Source: Azadirachta indica
Taxonomy: Eukaryota; Streptophyta; Magnoliopsida; Sapindales; Meliaceae
Reading direction: 5' to 3'
DNA length: 64,000 nt
NCBI GenBank assembly: GCA_022749755.1
Contig: CM040447.1
Span: 3,804,545-3,868,544, forward strand
This document shows positions 12,002-22,979 of the stretch, in pieces. The notes beneath the pieces are model-generated. The model was not told the origin of the DNA, searched no databases, and was given only the letters and a program-made list of their open reading frames with translations. A program made the translations under genes and the position numbers. Every line of letters begins with the position of its first letter. Positions within the stretch are counted from its first letter, which is position 1.

Positions 12002-12860
12002 TGTTAGAGCCTTAAAACTTGTGGCATGCAACATACTTGATGACGACCTTGCATCAAGTTGACAAGTTGTAGGATTTACACAAGGCTGTGCGACAGGTCT
12101 TGGCAAATTGAGATAAGGGTGTAAGACTATGTTGCAGAGAGTGACACTAGACACACTAAGAGAGATTAATGTTTTGGGAACGCTATGAGATCAGCCAGAA
12201 TCTTTGTTGCGAACCCATCCAACCTAAAACATAGCTGTGAGTGGGAATCGTACAGGTAGTAACAAGACAGTAGCTGAGCTATGAATAAGTGTCAATAGTG
12301 AGCTATATGAGTGAATACGGACACGGGCCATAATCTAGAAGACTCAAGGCAATAGCGGGAGTATTCAGTAAGGCCCTAAACGGGATGCACTTGCTGGAAT
12401 TAAGGCAGGGAGACTTGATCTTTGATGATGTGTCAAAAAAGAACTAAGTTAAGATGACTTGGTGGGCAGTCCTTTGACTTAAGGAAAGTGGCACACAAAG
12501 TGACCTTAAGAATTGTTCATTTGACTAGGGAAAATACATTATGGCAGCATGTATGTGAAACATGTGGCCCTAGCAACCAGGGTGTTGGTTACCTTTACTT
12601 GTATATATATAGTGTAGTGAGAGTGATAAAAGTCATCAAGTGAATTAAGTGAATCTTTAGCACAGCAAGCCTTCTACATTTGTCATCTTTTCTTAAGAGA
12701 AATAGAAAAGTTGAAAAGAGTTTTCTCTTCGTAAATTTGTGCAAGCGAATTGTGTTTTCCTTTAAAGTGCAGAAAGTTTTGAGAGTCGAACCTCTATTAC
12801 AGAAGTGAGAAATTGTTGGCTGAAGCTATTTGACACAAGCGCAAAGTTGCCACATTAACA
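12002..12860 (+). mobile_element. LTR-like insert (candidate solo LTR) in the LINE
   Basis: The insert starts TGTTAGAGCC and ends CACATTAACA, giving a TGTTA...TAACA terminal inverted pair with TG...CA ends. It separates two LINE-derived stretches. It has a TATA-like TATATATAG at about 12603-12611 roughly 250 bp before the 3' end, the layout of an LTR promoter. The flanking 5-mers (GTTAG and AAAAG) do not match, so a target duplication is not supported. I infer an old Copia-like solo LTR, but another repeat class is possible. Confidence 0.5.
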
Positions 12861-12878
12861 AAAAGTCCCCTGTGACAC

Positions 12879-13440
12879 TTAGGCTTTACTATTTATACCC
12901 CTTTCACCATCTATCTTTCGTTTTTCCCTTTGTAGTAGCCTACTCTCTATGACTTCCATTTCCTCTAGGTACTCATTATTATATTGAGTTCTTAGATTGC
13001 CAATCTCTTTAAGATCTATGTTATCTCCTTTTATCCCCATCAACATTAACTCTTCATTAATGCTTCTCTTCTTTTCCAAGCAAGATATTGGTGCTAATTC
13101 CATTTTGTTTCCCTCAAAAATCATCGGGTTTAGATTTTAGACTTCTTCATTATATTAACCCGATAATGGTGCTAGGGTTGTTCATTGCTAGTTTCTTGGC
13201 TTTGATTATCTTTTCTTCTCAAATCTTCCCTTGGATTTACTTTGCTTCCTAGTCCTTAAGACTTGTTTTGTGTCCATCTGCTGCTCATTATCACCACCTC
13301 ATCCATGCCGTATGAGCTAGCTCTTGATTGTTTTGTTTATCTTGCGTTTTAGAGACATAATCTGCACATTCTCTAAAAGCATATCCTATTCTCTTGCATT
13401 TGAAATAAAATTCTGCTAATTTTTCATATAATAGAGACAA
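12879..13440 (-). pseudogene. LINE ORF1 C-terminal remnant
   Basis: Reverse strand near 13420 reads FYFKCKRIGYAFRECADY, a degraded CCHC zinc knuckle as found at the end of plant LINE ORF1 (DUF4283/zinc-knuckle) proteins. The frame 13124-12879 is an acidic, charged linker typical of the region between the knuckle and ORF2. Stops separate the parts. Confidence 0.55.
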
Positions 13441-13479
13441 AATGGTGTATATTATAAAGTCCTACAATTTAACTTTGAT

Positions 13480-13640
13480 ACTCTATAAAAAAAGTAGTGT
13501 TAAAATGTGAAAAAAATTAAATGTGGCTAATGAGGGCAAAATTGTTCGAAAAATATATGCTGGCCCAATTCGGCAAAAGCCTTTTTTAGATGGCTGTGCA
13601 TGTCAATTGGATTTTAATTAGGGCTATTTTAAAAATTTTT
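13480..13640 (+). mobile_element. Orphan terminal repeat of a MULE-MITE
   Basis: TGTGGCTAATGAGGGCAAAA followed by ...CAATTGGATTTTAATTAGGG and a TATTTTAAAAATTTTTCC end match, in the same orientation, the right terminal repeat of the MITE at 19753-20433. They also match its left terminal repeat when reversed. Only one end was found, so it is a truncated copy. Confidence 0.5.
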
Positions 13641-13965
13641 CCTAATAAATTTAAGTGACAAATATGTGGTATATTGATTTGTGATAATTATTGAATTAAA
13701 ATTTTATATTGTAAAAATTGTAAATATTTTTTAGAATGTTAATATGACATTAATTTTTTATTTAATTTATTAAGACAGTATATTAATTTGTAAACACTAA
13801 ATATCAAATTATGAATTTAAAATTTTAGAATTTATTTTTTTATTATGCCAGGTATCTATGCATAAGGATACAAATATTAAATATAATATCCATAATAGAT
13901 ACAGACAAGATATGATAATAAAATCTTTTAAAAGATGTGGATGTAGATATTAAGTATTTGTACCA

Positions 13966-13974
13966 TATTCTATC
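13966..13974. repeat. 9-bp target-site duplication of MULE 1, left
   Basis: TATTCTATC, matching 19633-19641 (TATTCTACC) at 8 of 9 positions, immediately outside the left TIR. Confidence 0.85.
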
Positions 13975-14090
13975 GGGAGAATAACAATGGAGTACTCTTT
14001 TTTAAAAATAATTGTCAAATAGGTACTCAAATCGAAAATATTTAACAGTAACATACTTTTTACTAGAATTTGCCATTCTCGTTAACCTTT
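13975..14090 (+). repeat. Left TIR of MULE 1
   Basis: About 115 bp matching the reverse complement of 19518-19632 at roughly 80%, by eye. Confidence 0.9.
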
Positions 14091-14329
14091 GACTACTTTT
14101 GACCGGTGTAATGACAAAATTATCCATTGTTATTGACAAAAAATGATCTAGTTTCTTACAAAAATAAGTGAAGATATAATGTCCAATATACCCTCATTAG
14201 TAATACGACAGTAGTGTGCATTGTAAGGGTAGAAATGTAAATTTACAAACAAAAAGAAAGTGACCGTTATTTGCCCGTTTTTGACCGTTGAGACAAGCAA
14301 CACAAAATGGCAATGCTATTTCTTTCAAT

Positions 14330-14790
14330 ACCCAAACAAATACAATCCCAAAGTTCATCCCTATTTTTACTTAAAAATTAGCATTTTGTGCTAAAAGTTC
14401 GAATTAAAGGGTGGAAGCATCAAATTGTTGTTAAAAAGAGCTAGCACCAGGATTTCTGAAATACCTGACAGCCCAAACAAGCTTTTCTTCACATTAAATT
14501 TAGAAAATGCTCATGGTTCAATTGGTGGAATTCAGATGCAAATGAAATTAATTTGAATATGATTTTCTGCTGTAACCAATGACAAACACAACACAAATAT
14601 TTTAGAGGAAGAAGAATTGAATGTTATTGTAGATAGTGAAGCTAACATGCACAAAGCTAGTGACAACAAATTGAAAAAGATTGAAGACAATATAAAAAGA
14701 GATAGGAAGCTTATGATATTCACTTTAATTATAGTTACTATAAATCTATTGTTGTTGGGTCTAAAACTATGTAATGCATTGCAATAGTTT
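14330..14790 (+). pseudogene. Coiled-coil plus membrane-tail ORF remnant in MULE 1
   Basis: Forward reading from about 14425 gives RASTRISEIPDSPNKLFF, then after stops an acidic/charged helix (ILEEEELNVIVDSEAN..., 14600-14700) followed by KLKKIEDNIKRDRKLM and a hydrophobic tail IFTLIIVTINLLLLG. A GRF-type zinc finger, coiled coil and C-terminal membrane helix is a common layout of small proteins encoded beside plant transposases. Here the zinc ligands are not visible, so the GRF identity is inference; the charged helix and hydrophobic tail are seen directly. It is divergent (tail-to-tail) to the transposase. Confidence 0.4.
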
Positions 14791-15385
14791 GTTATATTTG
14801 TAGCGCATAAAAAAATGATTGCTATACATTTTCACAACTATACAAAAAGTGTGAATTGATAAAAAAACCACCATCTGACTTCACAGATCATAAATCTAAA
14901 CAACTAAACATCATAACAATATTAAAACACATACATGCACAAAAGTAAATTCACAAACCTTCTCATTACTATGACTGTAAATTTTAAATACTTTCTACAC
15001 CTCTATTTCTCCCCCCTCTTATTGTTGTCCTTCCCCCTCTTTGTGCTATCCTTCCCTTCCACCTCTCAGTACATTCCTTCCTTCCCTTAAACTAACCTTG
15101 CCACTCCTTGAACTAACTTGATAACCAAAACAACAAACAAATATATGGTATAGAATTAAACCAGTAATATATTATATTTGACAAATAAGAGACACATGCA
15201 ACATTAGCAAATTATAACTGCAAACATGATAATAATTATTGCATTATAAACAAACACATAAACACATAAGTTGTAACACAATCATACACCAATAAATGGG
15301 CCAGCTTCTGGATCATAAGCAGCTGAAGTTTGGTTGGCACTTGATGATGCACTTGTTTCTTCCTGCTAAGCTAACACATGAAAAC

Positions 15386-18300
15386 TCAGATTGGAAATTT
15401 TTTGAACACATATTTTTGCCATATCAATAAATTAACAAAGGAATAGTAATTTTTTAAGAAATATACCATATGGCTTCTTGGTGCCCTAAAACCTTTTTTG
15501 TTGCCTGGAATAGTTGGGCAAGACTTTCTATTATATCCATTTTGTTTGCATATGCCACATCTCAAATTAGCTTTGGCTTGTTGTCCCTCAATTACCTCCC
15601 TCCTCTTTTTTAATTTTGGTCTTCCAATTTTAGGGATCACTTCTAGTAGTTCCAATTGAAAATCATTAATTATAGGCCAAGTACTCTAATTTAGAAGAGG
15701 TTTAATGCTTTGTTCATAAATGGAAAGATATGTTGCCTTCTTTAATTTCTCAAAACCATAATCAATAACATTATGCCCCATATATGCAATACATGGCAAT
15801 ACATGATTGTAAGGCAATCCACTCACTTGGTATGCCTCATAATCACTTATTCTTTCATCCAAATGAACCACAATAGTTTTGCTTCCCTCCTCCAACACCT
15901 CAAACTCAGTATCCAATGCTAAGATAACTCTACAATATCCACCTGCCTTAACTGCTGCCTCTAGCTTTCTATACACATATGATGGAAGTTTTGTGCCCCA
16001 CTTTCTTATTTTAGTTAATCTCTTATGCATCCTTTTCATAACCTTTCTCCGTATGAACTCAAGCAATGCAAGAACTAGTTTTGCCCTATGTGCACCCAGT
16101 CAACCATTTTAAGACTTTATCATGTTGTTTGTTACACGCTCACACTTTAAATCATAATCAAATGCATGCCTAAATGAGAAATGAGAGTGATTTTCACTAA
16201 CTAGTCATTGGCCTCCTTCTTTTCAAACTTAATCATGTCCACGTACTTGATAAAATCATATTTACTTGCTGATCTAGCTGATACCCAAAAAAGATCCTTC
16301 ACAACTAATGAAGGCCACTGACTCCTCATATTGGCATAAATGTGTCTAGCACAGTGCCTCACATGAGCACTTCTTCAATGCTCAGCCAGCCCCTCAATCA
16401 CTTATTTCTGTCTATTAATCATAAAAGTGGTTGCCTTTTCATTTCTTATGTCAAGATAATCACCTAACAATTCAAGGAACCAACTCCATGACTCCAAATT
16501 CTTACCCTCACAGATGCAAAAAGCTATTAGAAACACCACACTGTTTGCAGAGAGTGTAACAGCAGACAACAAAACTCCCCTATGTGGTCCTTTAAGATAA
16601 CACCCATCTAACCCAATAAATCTCGTACACCCATTGACAAACCCTAATTTCAAAGTTGAAAAAATAACAAAAAACCTTTTAACCATAATTTTATCTCCCA
16701 CATGATAAGTTTATAGCTTAACCATTGATCCTGAGTTTCTCTTTTCCAATATTCTTGCATAGGATGGCAACTTTGCATAAGACTGTGTAAAGTCTCCTGT
16801 GCTCATGAACAATGCCCTTGTCTTAGCCTTATATAACTTCTTCTTCTGCACATGCACTCTAAACCTATGAGCAAGCTCATCCCTCATTGTATTTACAATC
16901 ATTTAAAGGTTATAAGTTAGAAAATTTTCAAATTGTTGAGATATCCATTCTTCGCTAATATCCCTATTTTTGTTGTGCCCAAAGTAGGTATGCTTATCAT
17001 TAAGCTTCTTGATAATAAAATTGAGGCCACCTTCGTATGGAGCTGCATAAATACTCTAAGGACAACCAAGGTGCTTGCATTCACCAATAAACCTTCTCTT
17101 GTCATTTCTTTTCCTAAAATTCTGAAACCTTTCTTTAAAAATATACTCTTTGATTTTCGCTCTAAAAGCTTCAATGGTCAAAAATTCATAACCCGCCTCA
17201 AACTTGATCCCTCCCCCAACACCTCTCTTGTACATTTTCCTTCTCATTGCCTTTGCCTTTTGTAGTACTTTCTTATTTGTCAATTCATCATCTAATGATG
17301 TAACCGATCCATTTTCTCTATCATCACTTTCATAATTAGATAATTGTTCATCATTATCATTACTAAGAACTTCTCCATAATTGCCATCAAGTAGGGCATC
17401 ACCAATAGCAATAGTTGTGTCTTCACCACCTTCACTATATGTGCCATCCTTAGACCATTTAGCCTCTTTATTATCAACATCCCTAACAAGTACATATTAT
17501 TGGTGGTAATCTGGTTTATCACTTCTATTTTTATCAGGTTCTATATCTTGGGTTTGTATAAGTGATGTTACTATACGCTCAAGTGATGTATGATCAGTTG
17601 CTATGGACTTAGGTTATGTATATTCAGTTGTTGTGGGCTCAAGTTGTGCGTGCTAAAATGTTGCTGTAGGCTCAAGTTCTATGTTTTCACCAACTGCTGT
17701 AGTTTCATTTCCTATGTGTTCACATGCTTTTGTGGTCTCAGGTTGTGTGTGTTCACATATTGCTATAAGTTCAGGGTCTGTGTGTTCAGATGTTGTGGGT
17801 TGAGGCTCAAATTGTATGCGTTGTATAGGGTTATCAACTTATGAATGAATTAGTGTGAATTATGATAGGCCATCTGGGCCATAAGTGGGGATCCATTGGA
17901 TTTGGGGGACTAGACATGATTATTAGTTTAGGATGTTATCTCAGCTTATGTTTATGCTTGTAGTGGAGCTGCTATATAGGCTTTTATCTAGACTTTTTTT
18001 TATGCTTGTGGTTAAGGTGTTGTATGGCGTTCTGTCTGCTCATAGAAAAGGTTTCTATTAGCTATGTTAGAAATATTTAGGGTAGGGTCTTAAAGCTGCT
18101 TAAATGGTATCATTGGGGTGATAATCGCTTAAGGTAGATATTCAACTTTGATCTTCATGTCATACAAATCCATGTTATTATATCTTCTGATCATATCCAA
18201 CAATTGTATGCCAATTACAACCTCAATTCTGACATTCTCTCTAGGCACAATAATTAAAGTCTTAAACTTTTTCCTTAGCAATAGCTCTCGATCAAATACC

Positions 18301-18497
18301 AATTCACTCAACTCATTGTAGATAGTAACCAAACTTATGTAATCCAAGTAAGCCAAACCAAGATCATACTCCTCTCCCAACAATTTAGCAGTCAACCTTA
18401 CACCTACAGTCTGGTTCAGCCATCCGTTCAATGCAATCCTCACCAAAATATTATAACAACAACATGTAATGACAAATTGTATTGCTATATACAACAT
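15386..18497 (-). pseudogene. MuDR-type transposase remnant of MULE 1
   Basis: Reverse-strand pieces in order: PB1-like N-terminus (18497-18129, VRLTAKLLGEEYDLG then YLDYISLVTIY); acidic 11-residue repeats (17800-17560); MuDR DNA-binding domain (17340-16920, KRRFIGECKHLGCPWSIYA, HTYFGHNKNRDIS); linker 16902-16711 (YKAKTRALFMSTGDF); MULE catalytic domain (16701-16402, FIGLDGCYLKGPHRGVLLSA, SWSWFLELL); SWIM region (about 15840-15780); zinc knuckle CGICKQNGYNRKSC (about 15570-15530). Multiple stops and frameshifts break it. The second catalytic motif, SDRQKG in relatives, is INRQK-stop (Asn codon 16414-16416). The TNN..ES motif has Lys for Glu (16115-16117). SWIM Cys positions are Ser/Tyr/Tyr. 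It is not functional. Confidence 0.85.
17560..17800 (-). repeat. 33-bp minisatellite encoding 11-residue acidic repeats
   Basis: Units of 33 bp recur from about 17560 to 17800, for example GGCTCAAGTTGTGCGTGCTA and GGCTCAAGTTCTATGTTTTC at one-unit spacing. In the transposase frame they encode units such as CEHTQPETTKA and CEHIGNETTAV. They form the acidic linker between the PB1-like and DNA-binding regions. About six or seven degenerate copies are visible. The open frame on the opposite strand here is a by-product. Confidence 0.75.
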
Positions 18498-19517
18498 GTA
18501 GAAAATTGCAACACATCATAAACCAAATATTTGCATATTTTGATACATCAAGTTATTACCAAATCAACAACACATGCTTTTTTACACAAACCATAAATTA
18601 GGGGCTTTACCAAAGTGGATAACCCTCATTCAACAACACATGCATGTTCAACAAAACATTATCTCAAAATTTAAAAAAAAAAAAAGGTAGGTTTACATTG
18701 AAAATAGACCAAAAAAACTCGTGAAACAATTACATATTCAAAAACGGGTACCAAACCCATATTCAACAGCAACAATCACTTAAATACAATTGAAACACAC
18801 ATTTACAAGACAGATACATGTTAAAAAACACAATCTCTCATAATACGCAAGTGTACACCAAAAAGAGAGTATAAGACCCATGAAACAAATAGATATTCAA
18901 AAATGGGTACCAAAACCATATTCAATGGCAACAATCAATCAAATATGTGAAACACACTTTTATAAGATAAATCATATTAAAAAATACATAATCTTTCACA
19001 ATAAGCAAGTGTACACCAAAAATACAGCAAAAAACCCACAAAACAAGTTTTCCTACTTTTTATTTTTTGGATAACTCTTACATTTCAATCATGTTAGAAA
19101 TAAATTTTTTTTATTTTTAAACTGAAATCAATAATTTATAGATTCATTTTATAGTTTAAAAAAGCAAAAAAAAACCCATACAACACCTATCTTGACGGTT
19201 GTCCACCAGTTGCAGCAACACTTTATTTTTTTCAAACCAAATTTCTTGACAACTTTTACTCCAATTTGTCAATTTTAACCGGTTGTTGTGAAAATGGAAC
19301 ACAATTTTAGGGTTGAAATAAGTATCGATATTAAATAATTTTGAGTTTCTTGGGTTTTTGGCACGTTAAACATGAAAGGTTGCTTTTGTTCATTGTCATA
19401 TGGACAGTTGCGATTTCATCTTATAATTTTAGCGGCTCAGATCTTCTACAACTGACATCGATCTGACTTTGCCTATTGATACATGTTTCATAATTTTTTT
19501 TATTTTTTTATTTACTT

Positions 19518-19632
19518 CAAGTTAATGGGAATAGAAAATTCTAACAGAAAGTATTTTATTGTCATATATTTTCGGTTTTGATACTTACTTGACAATTATT
19601 TTTAAAAAAGGGTACCCCACTATCATTCTCCC
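19518..19632 (-). repeat. Right TIR of MULE 1
   Basis: Reverse complement matches 13975-14090 over about 115 bp. Confidence 0.9.
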
Positions 19633-19641
19633 TATTCTACC
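19633..19641. repeat. 9-bp target-site duplication of MULE 1, right
   Basis: TATTCTACC, 8/9 with 13966-13974, immediately outside the right TIR. Confidence 0.85.
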
Positions 19642-19752
19642 TGTTGTCATCCTTGTGAGCTCACCTACAATCTTATTAAACTAATTCTTGCCAAACATAT
19701 AAATGCAAACATTGTATTAATTACTCACTGTTTTTTAATATAAAATTTGTAT

Positions 19753-20433
19753 GGAAAATTTTTCAAAATATTTCTAATTAGAATTTAATTGACCTAAACA
19801 GTCACTTGAAAAAAAAATTGTCAACTTAGTTTAATATACATTTTTCGGGCAAAATTATTCTCACTAACCACAGGCACCTTTTTTACAAAGCCACCTTTTA
19901 CTTGGGTCATTTTCCAAATTTTATTGTTTTTTGAAAAAAAATGACAAATTTGGGTTAAGGGTATCCGGAATTGAACCTTTAAACTTAGCCAAAAATAATT
20001 TTTCGGTAACCCAAAAGTTGATTTTCAGGTACACTAAAGGTTACCAGAAAATTGCCAACCACCCTCCCCGAAAATTGTTAACTCCTTCCGTGAAAATTTA
20101 AACTTTTTTAAAAATAAACTAAAAGCATCCATTTAATAATTTCATCATAAAATACATTCTAAATAAATTATAAATATTTTCATTTATATTAGAAATATCA
20201 CGAGTCACATTTTTCTTTATTTTGTACTCAAAAAAGGCAAAAAAAAATGCAAAAAGTTATCACTACTACTGTGAAATAGGATAAGTAAAAGTGTTTTTTG
20301 TTTAAAAAAAAAAAAAGTGAAGATATCTAGTGAGAGTAATTTTGCTAAAAAAAGATACATGTTAGATTAGGTTGGTAAAATTTTTTTACAGTTAAGTGTT
20401 TATGTTAATTGAATTCTAGGTAAGACTATTTTC
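19753..20433. mobile_element. MULE-derived MITE
   Basis: Terminal regions of about 120-150 bp are inverted copies of each other: GAATTTAATTGACCTAAACA near 19781 against the reverse of GTTAATTGAATTCTAG near 20403, and CAAAATTATTCTCACTAACC near 19851 against the reverse of the 20330 region. Flanks are AATTTGTAT (19744-19752) and GATTTGTAT (20434-20442), 8/9, consistent with a 9-bp Mutator-type duplication. The right end seems about 10 bp shorter than the left. There is no coding potential. Confidence 0.65.
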
Positions 20434-20454
20434 GATTTGTATCATTTCGTGAAA

Positions 20455-21590
20455 CCAACTCATGTTTCACCTTTTTGATACACATGCATATGTCCGAGAC
20501 ACTTGGCAGTTTATAATTTAAATACAAATGACAAAGTGAACCAAATTCAGATTCTTGACGACCCATGTGAATTGATATCCATTTGTCTCCTCATTTAATC
20601 ATTTTTAATTGCTACAAATTGATTAATTAAAGCACTTGATAGCTGGCATATGATCATGGCTTTACAGATATAACTCTCTAGAAACTTAAGAATTATTTGT
20701 AGAAATTATTTGTATCACTATCTAGAACAATGTATTGAATATATATATATATATATATATGACCCATTTGATTAGCCTCATCCATCTGAATCAAAGATAT
20801 AAAATTAGATATGATATGATATGATATGATATGATCACCATCAATTTAATTCATATACATCTACCTAGTACTTATAGTCATGGAAGGTTAGTATTAAAAT
20901 ACCATAAAATAAAAATATATGAATAGATATTCAAACATTTCGGCAATAAATTCTTTATTTACTTATCATGTTTAGAGAATTATTTGGACAATTGTAATTA
21001 AGAATTAATTATAAGTACATAATCGATATGATTATATCTGATATTATTGTTAAATTATTATGATATAATACAAATATTTAACCTAAAGTAGGCATTAATT
21101 GCAAGTAGCACTTTATAAATATCTAGAACTGCATGCAGTTAGATATGTATATGATGGGGAATTTTTAAAAAAAAAATTAAAAGATAGAAATTTTAAATTA
21201 TTTTGAGTGGAAAATTAATTAATTAGAAGTGGGTAAGTGGCAACATTATAAAATAAATACATACATATATACATACATTATAAAATTGTTGTGGCTGCTA
21301 GATTGATATCTTGGTGACGTTAATTTGTTCACAAGTGGATGTTAATTTCTGCCAAATAGAGCATTCCACAGCCCCCTTTCTTGAAAAGAAGTCACTACTT
21401 AGTCAGCTATTAGATTTTCTTTTTTTTTTCTACTAAATATATAATTAAGCGCTTAATCTTGTTAATTAATTGATATATTTGTAATTGTTATTGTTTTACT
21501 GATTTATCTATCATTTATAATTAAATCTAGCTGGCTCAGCACACCTTATAGGAATCATTCAAATAATAATAAAATATGTTTGATATTGAA
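20455..21590. repeat. Duplicated non-coding block, copy B
   Basis: Collinear with 370-495 plus 3036-4620 (copy A), without the solo LTR and without the palindromic MITE. It includes a short (GATAT)n run at about 20809-20835 and a (TA)n tract at 20738-20760, at the same relative place as the tract at 3170-3192 in copy A. No conserved open frame was found. Confidence 0.85.
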
Positions 21591-22309
21591 ATGTTATAAC
21601 TTTGAAATCATATTGTGAGATAAAAGTACTAATTATCAAGTGAAAATTGTTAAATGTTCGGCAAACATTAGCTAGGTATAAAAGTTGACAGTGATTGATA
21701 AACACTAGTTGTTAGATAAAAATGAAATATTAATTAAATGCATGATCTTAAATTTAATCAAAACAACAAAATAAAATATATTTTTTTTATTATTGACAAT
21801 CCAATCTCCATTATTTCTAATATATTAATATTTAAGATTAAAATGTTAAATTTTTTAGGTTCTTTTATTTATTATTTTAAAAAACTTTCAAAATAAAAAT
21901 ATTATTTATTTAGATTAAAATACTAAAATAAATTTAGATAAAATCATATATGAAAATACTTCTAGCTTCTTCTTCTTTTTTTTTTTTTTTAACTTTCTTG
22001 ATAATGATTTAGTATATAATTATCATAAGAATTTTTAGACGAAATATGTATAATATTTTATTTAATAAAAATTAAAATAATAATATTTTAACATATCAAA
22101 TTAATAGATATTACGTTTATAGAATATTGTCTTATTTTCTCAAAACTCGATAAAAGTATTTAACACTCTCTAAAATTCTAGGGAAATATTTGCTCTTTTC
22201 TTAAAAGTTAAGAAGGTATAATACAATCTCCCAATATTAATAATAAATAATTTCATTCCTAAAGTTTAAAATAAAAGTAGATTATGATATGATTTTGTTT
22301 ATGTCATTC

Positions 22310-22535
22310 AAATTTCGACCACCAAAACAGTGTAATCCATCGCCCCCTTTCTTGAAAAGTAGGTATTATTTGAGTCATATAAGACTCTTTTTGACCAACT
22401 ATATAAGCACATGTTAATTTTGATCTTATTAATTAAAAATCGTATTTGTAACTATTGTTGTCTTACATATCTATTTATCTTTAATAATTAATTCTGCTTG
22501 ACCATATCTTCTAGGGATCAATTAAATAACAATAA
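22310..22535. repeat. Duplicated non-coding block, partial copy C
   Basis: Matches the last part of copies A (4385-4605) and B (21345-21575): CTTGAAAAGTAG, GAGTCATATAAGACT, TTTTGACCAA, then AATAATTAATT and AACAATAAGG. It is closer to copy A than to copy B by eye. The similarity resumes beyond a MITE at 22985-23100 (compare 4650-4745). Confidence 0.75.
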
Positions 22536-22979
22536 GGGTGCCTTTATAACACACATTAAACTATATTAAATTGTAAAAAACTGAATTATATTGTATTGTA
22601 AATAAAATTTAATAAAGTATCATGTTTGATGTCTCATTATACTATATCAATCACCAAAATTACATATAATTTATTTTTTTATCATTTGATTATATATTAT
22701 TATTTTTATTAATAATTAACTAATTAAATAATTAAAATGGCCTAGATCAATCATAAAAAGCTACCGTCTGATTGTTTTGTTCTTACAAATATCTTATAAT
22801 AAAATTTTTAATTTTTATGCAATACAGTCCCCTTATAATAGAATTATATAAGTTGCATTATTTTTAATTTTTATGCAACACAATCATGCACCTTCAATTT
22901 TGGTGCCAAACATGGCATTATCAAATTTTTATCCAATATAGTGAAATAATGCAATACAATGCAGCTCACTAAATACCCT
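22535..22979. mobile_element. Possible hAT-type MITE
   Basis: Starts AGGGTGCCTT and ends ...ATACCCT, so both ends read AGGGT inward. Internal arms with TTAAATTGTA and TGTATTGCATTA repeats on opposite strands are common in short hAT MITEs. It lies exactly where copy C departs from copy A of the duplicated block, which supports insertion. A clear 8-bp duplication was not found. Confidence 0.45.

Larger units (their letters stand above)
6580..13440 (-). mobile_element. Decayed LINE (L1-type non-LTR retrotransposon)
   Basis: Reverse-strand remnants appear in the order of a plant LINE with an RNase H domain: zinc-knuckle ORF1 tail (13440-12870), endonuclease start (11650), endonuclease end (10450-9889), reverse transcriptase (about 9130-8475), the post-RT 'thumb/connection' (8192-7983), zf-RVT-like region (about 7610-7400) and RNase H (about 7135-6579). 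Every part carries stops or frameshifts. Two inserts interrupt it, at 12002-12860 and about 10455-11370. The 3' end is near 6580, where the reverse strand is T/A-rich. No target-site duplication was found. Confidence 0.8.
13975..19632 (-). mobile_element. Complete-ended Mutator-like element (MULE 1)
   Basis: The ends are long inverted repeats: 13975-14090 and the reverse complement of 19518-19632 agree over about 115 bp (both start GGGAGAAT, both contain TTTTTTAAAAATAATTGTCA). Flanking 9-mers are TATTCTATC (13966-13974) and TATTCTACC (19633-19641), an 8/9 match of the 9-bp size typical of Mutator transposition. The 5.66-kb interior holds a reverse-strand transposase remnant (15386-18497) and a short forward-strand coding trace (14330-14790). 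Ends and duplication are seen directly; the autonomous past is inferred. Confidence 0.9.

Noticed and set aside
12002..12860. 5-bp target duplication for the LTR-like insert in the LINE
   Set aside because: Flanks GTTAG and AAAAG agree only at the last two bases.
15879..17265. Forward open frames at 15879-16112 and 16933-17265
   Set aside because: Mirror images of the reverse-strand transposase remnant, whose motifs are recognisable.
17590..17844. Forward frame with repeated Cys-Gly-Leu-Arg-like units
   Set aside because: It looks like a Cys-rich repeat protein but is the opposite strand of the 33-bp acidic repeat in the transposase frame.
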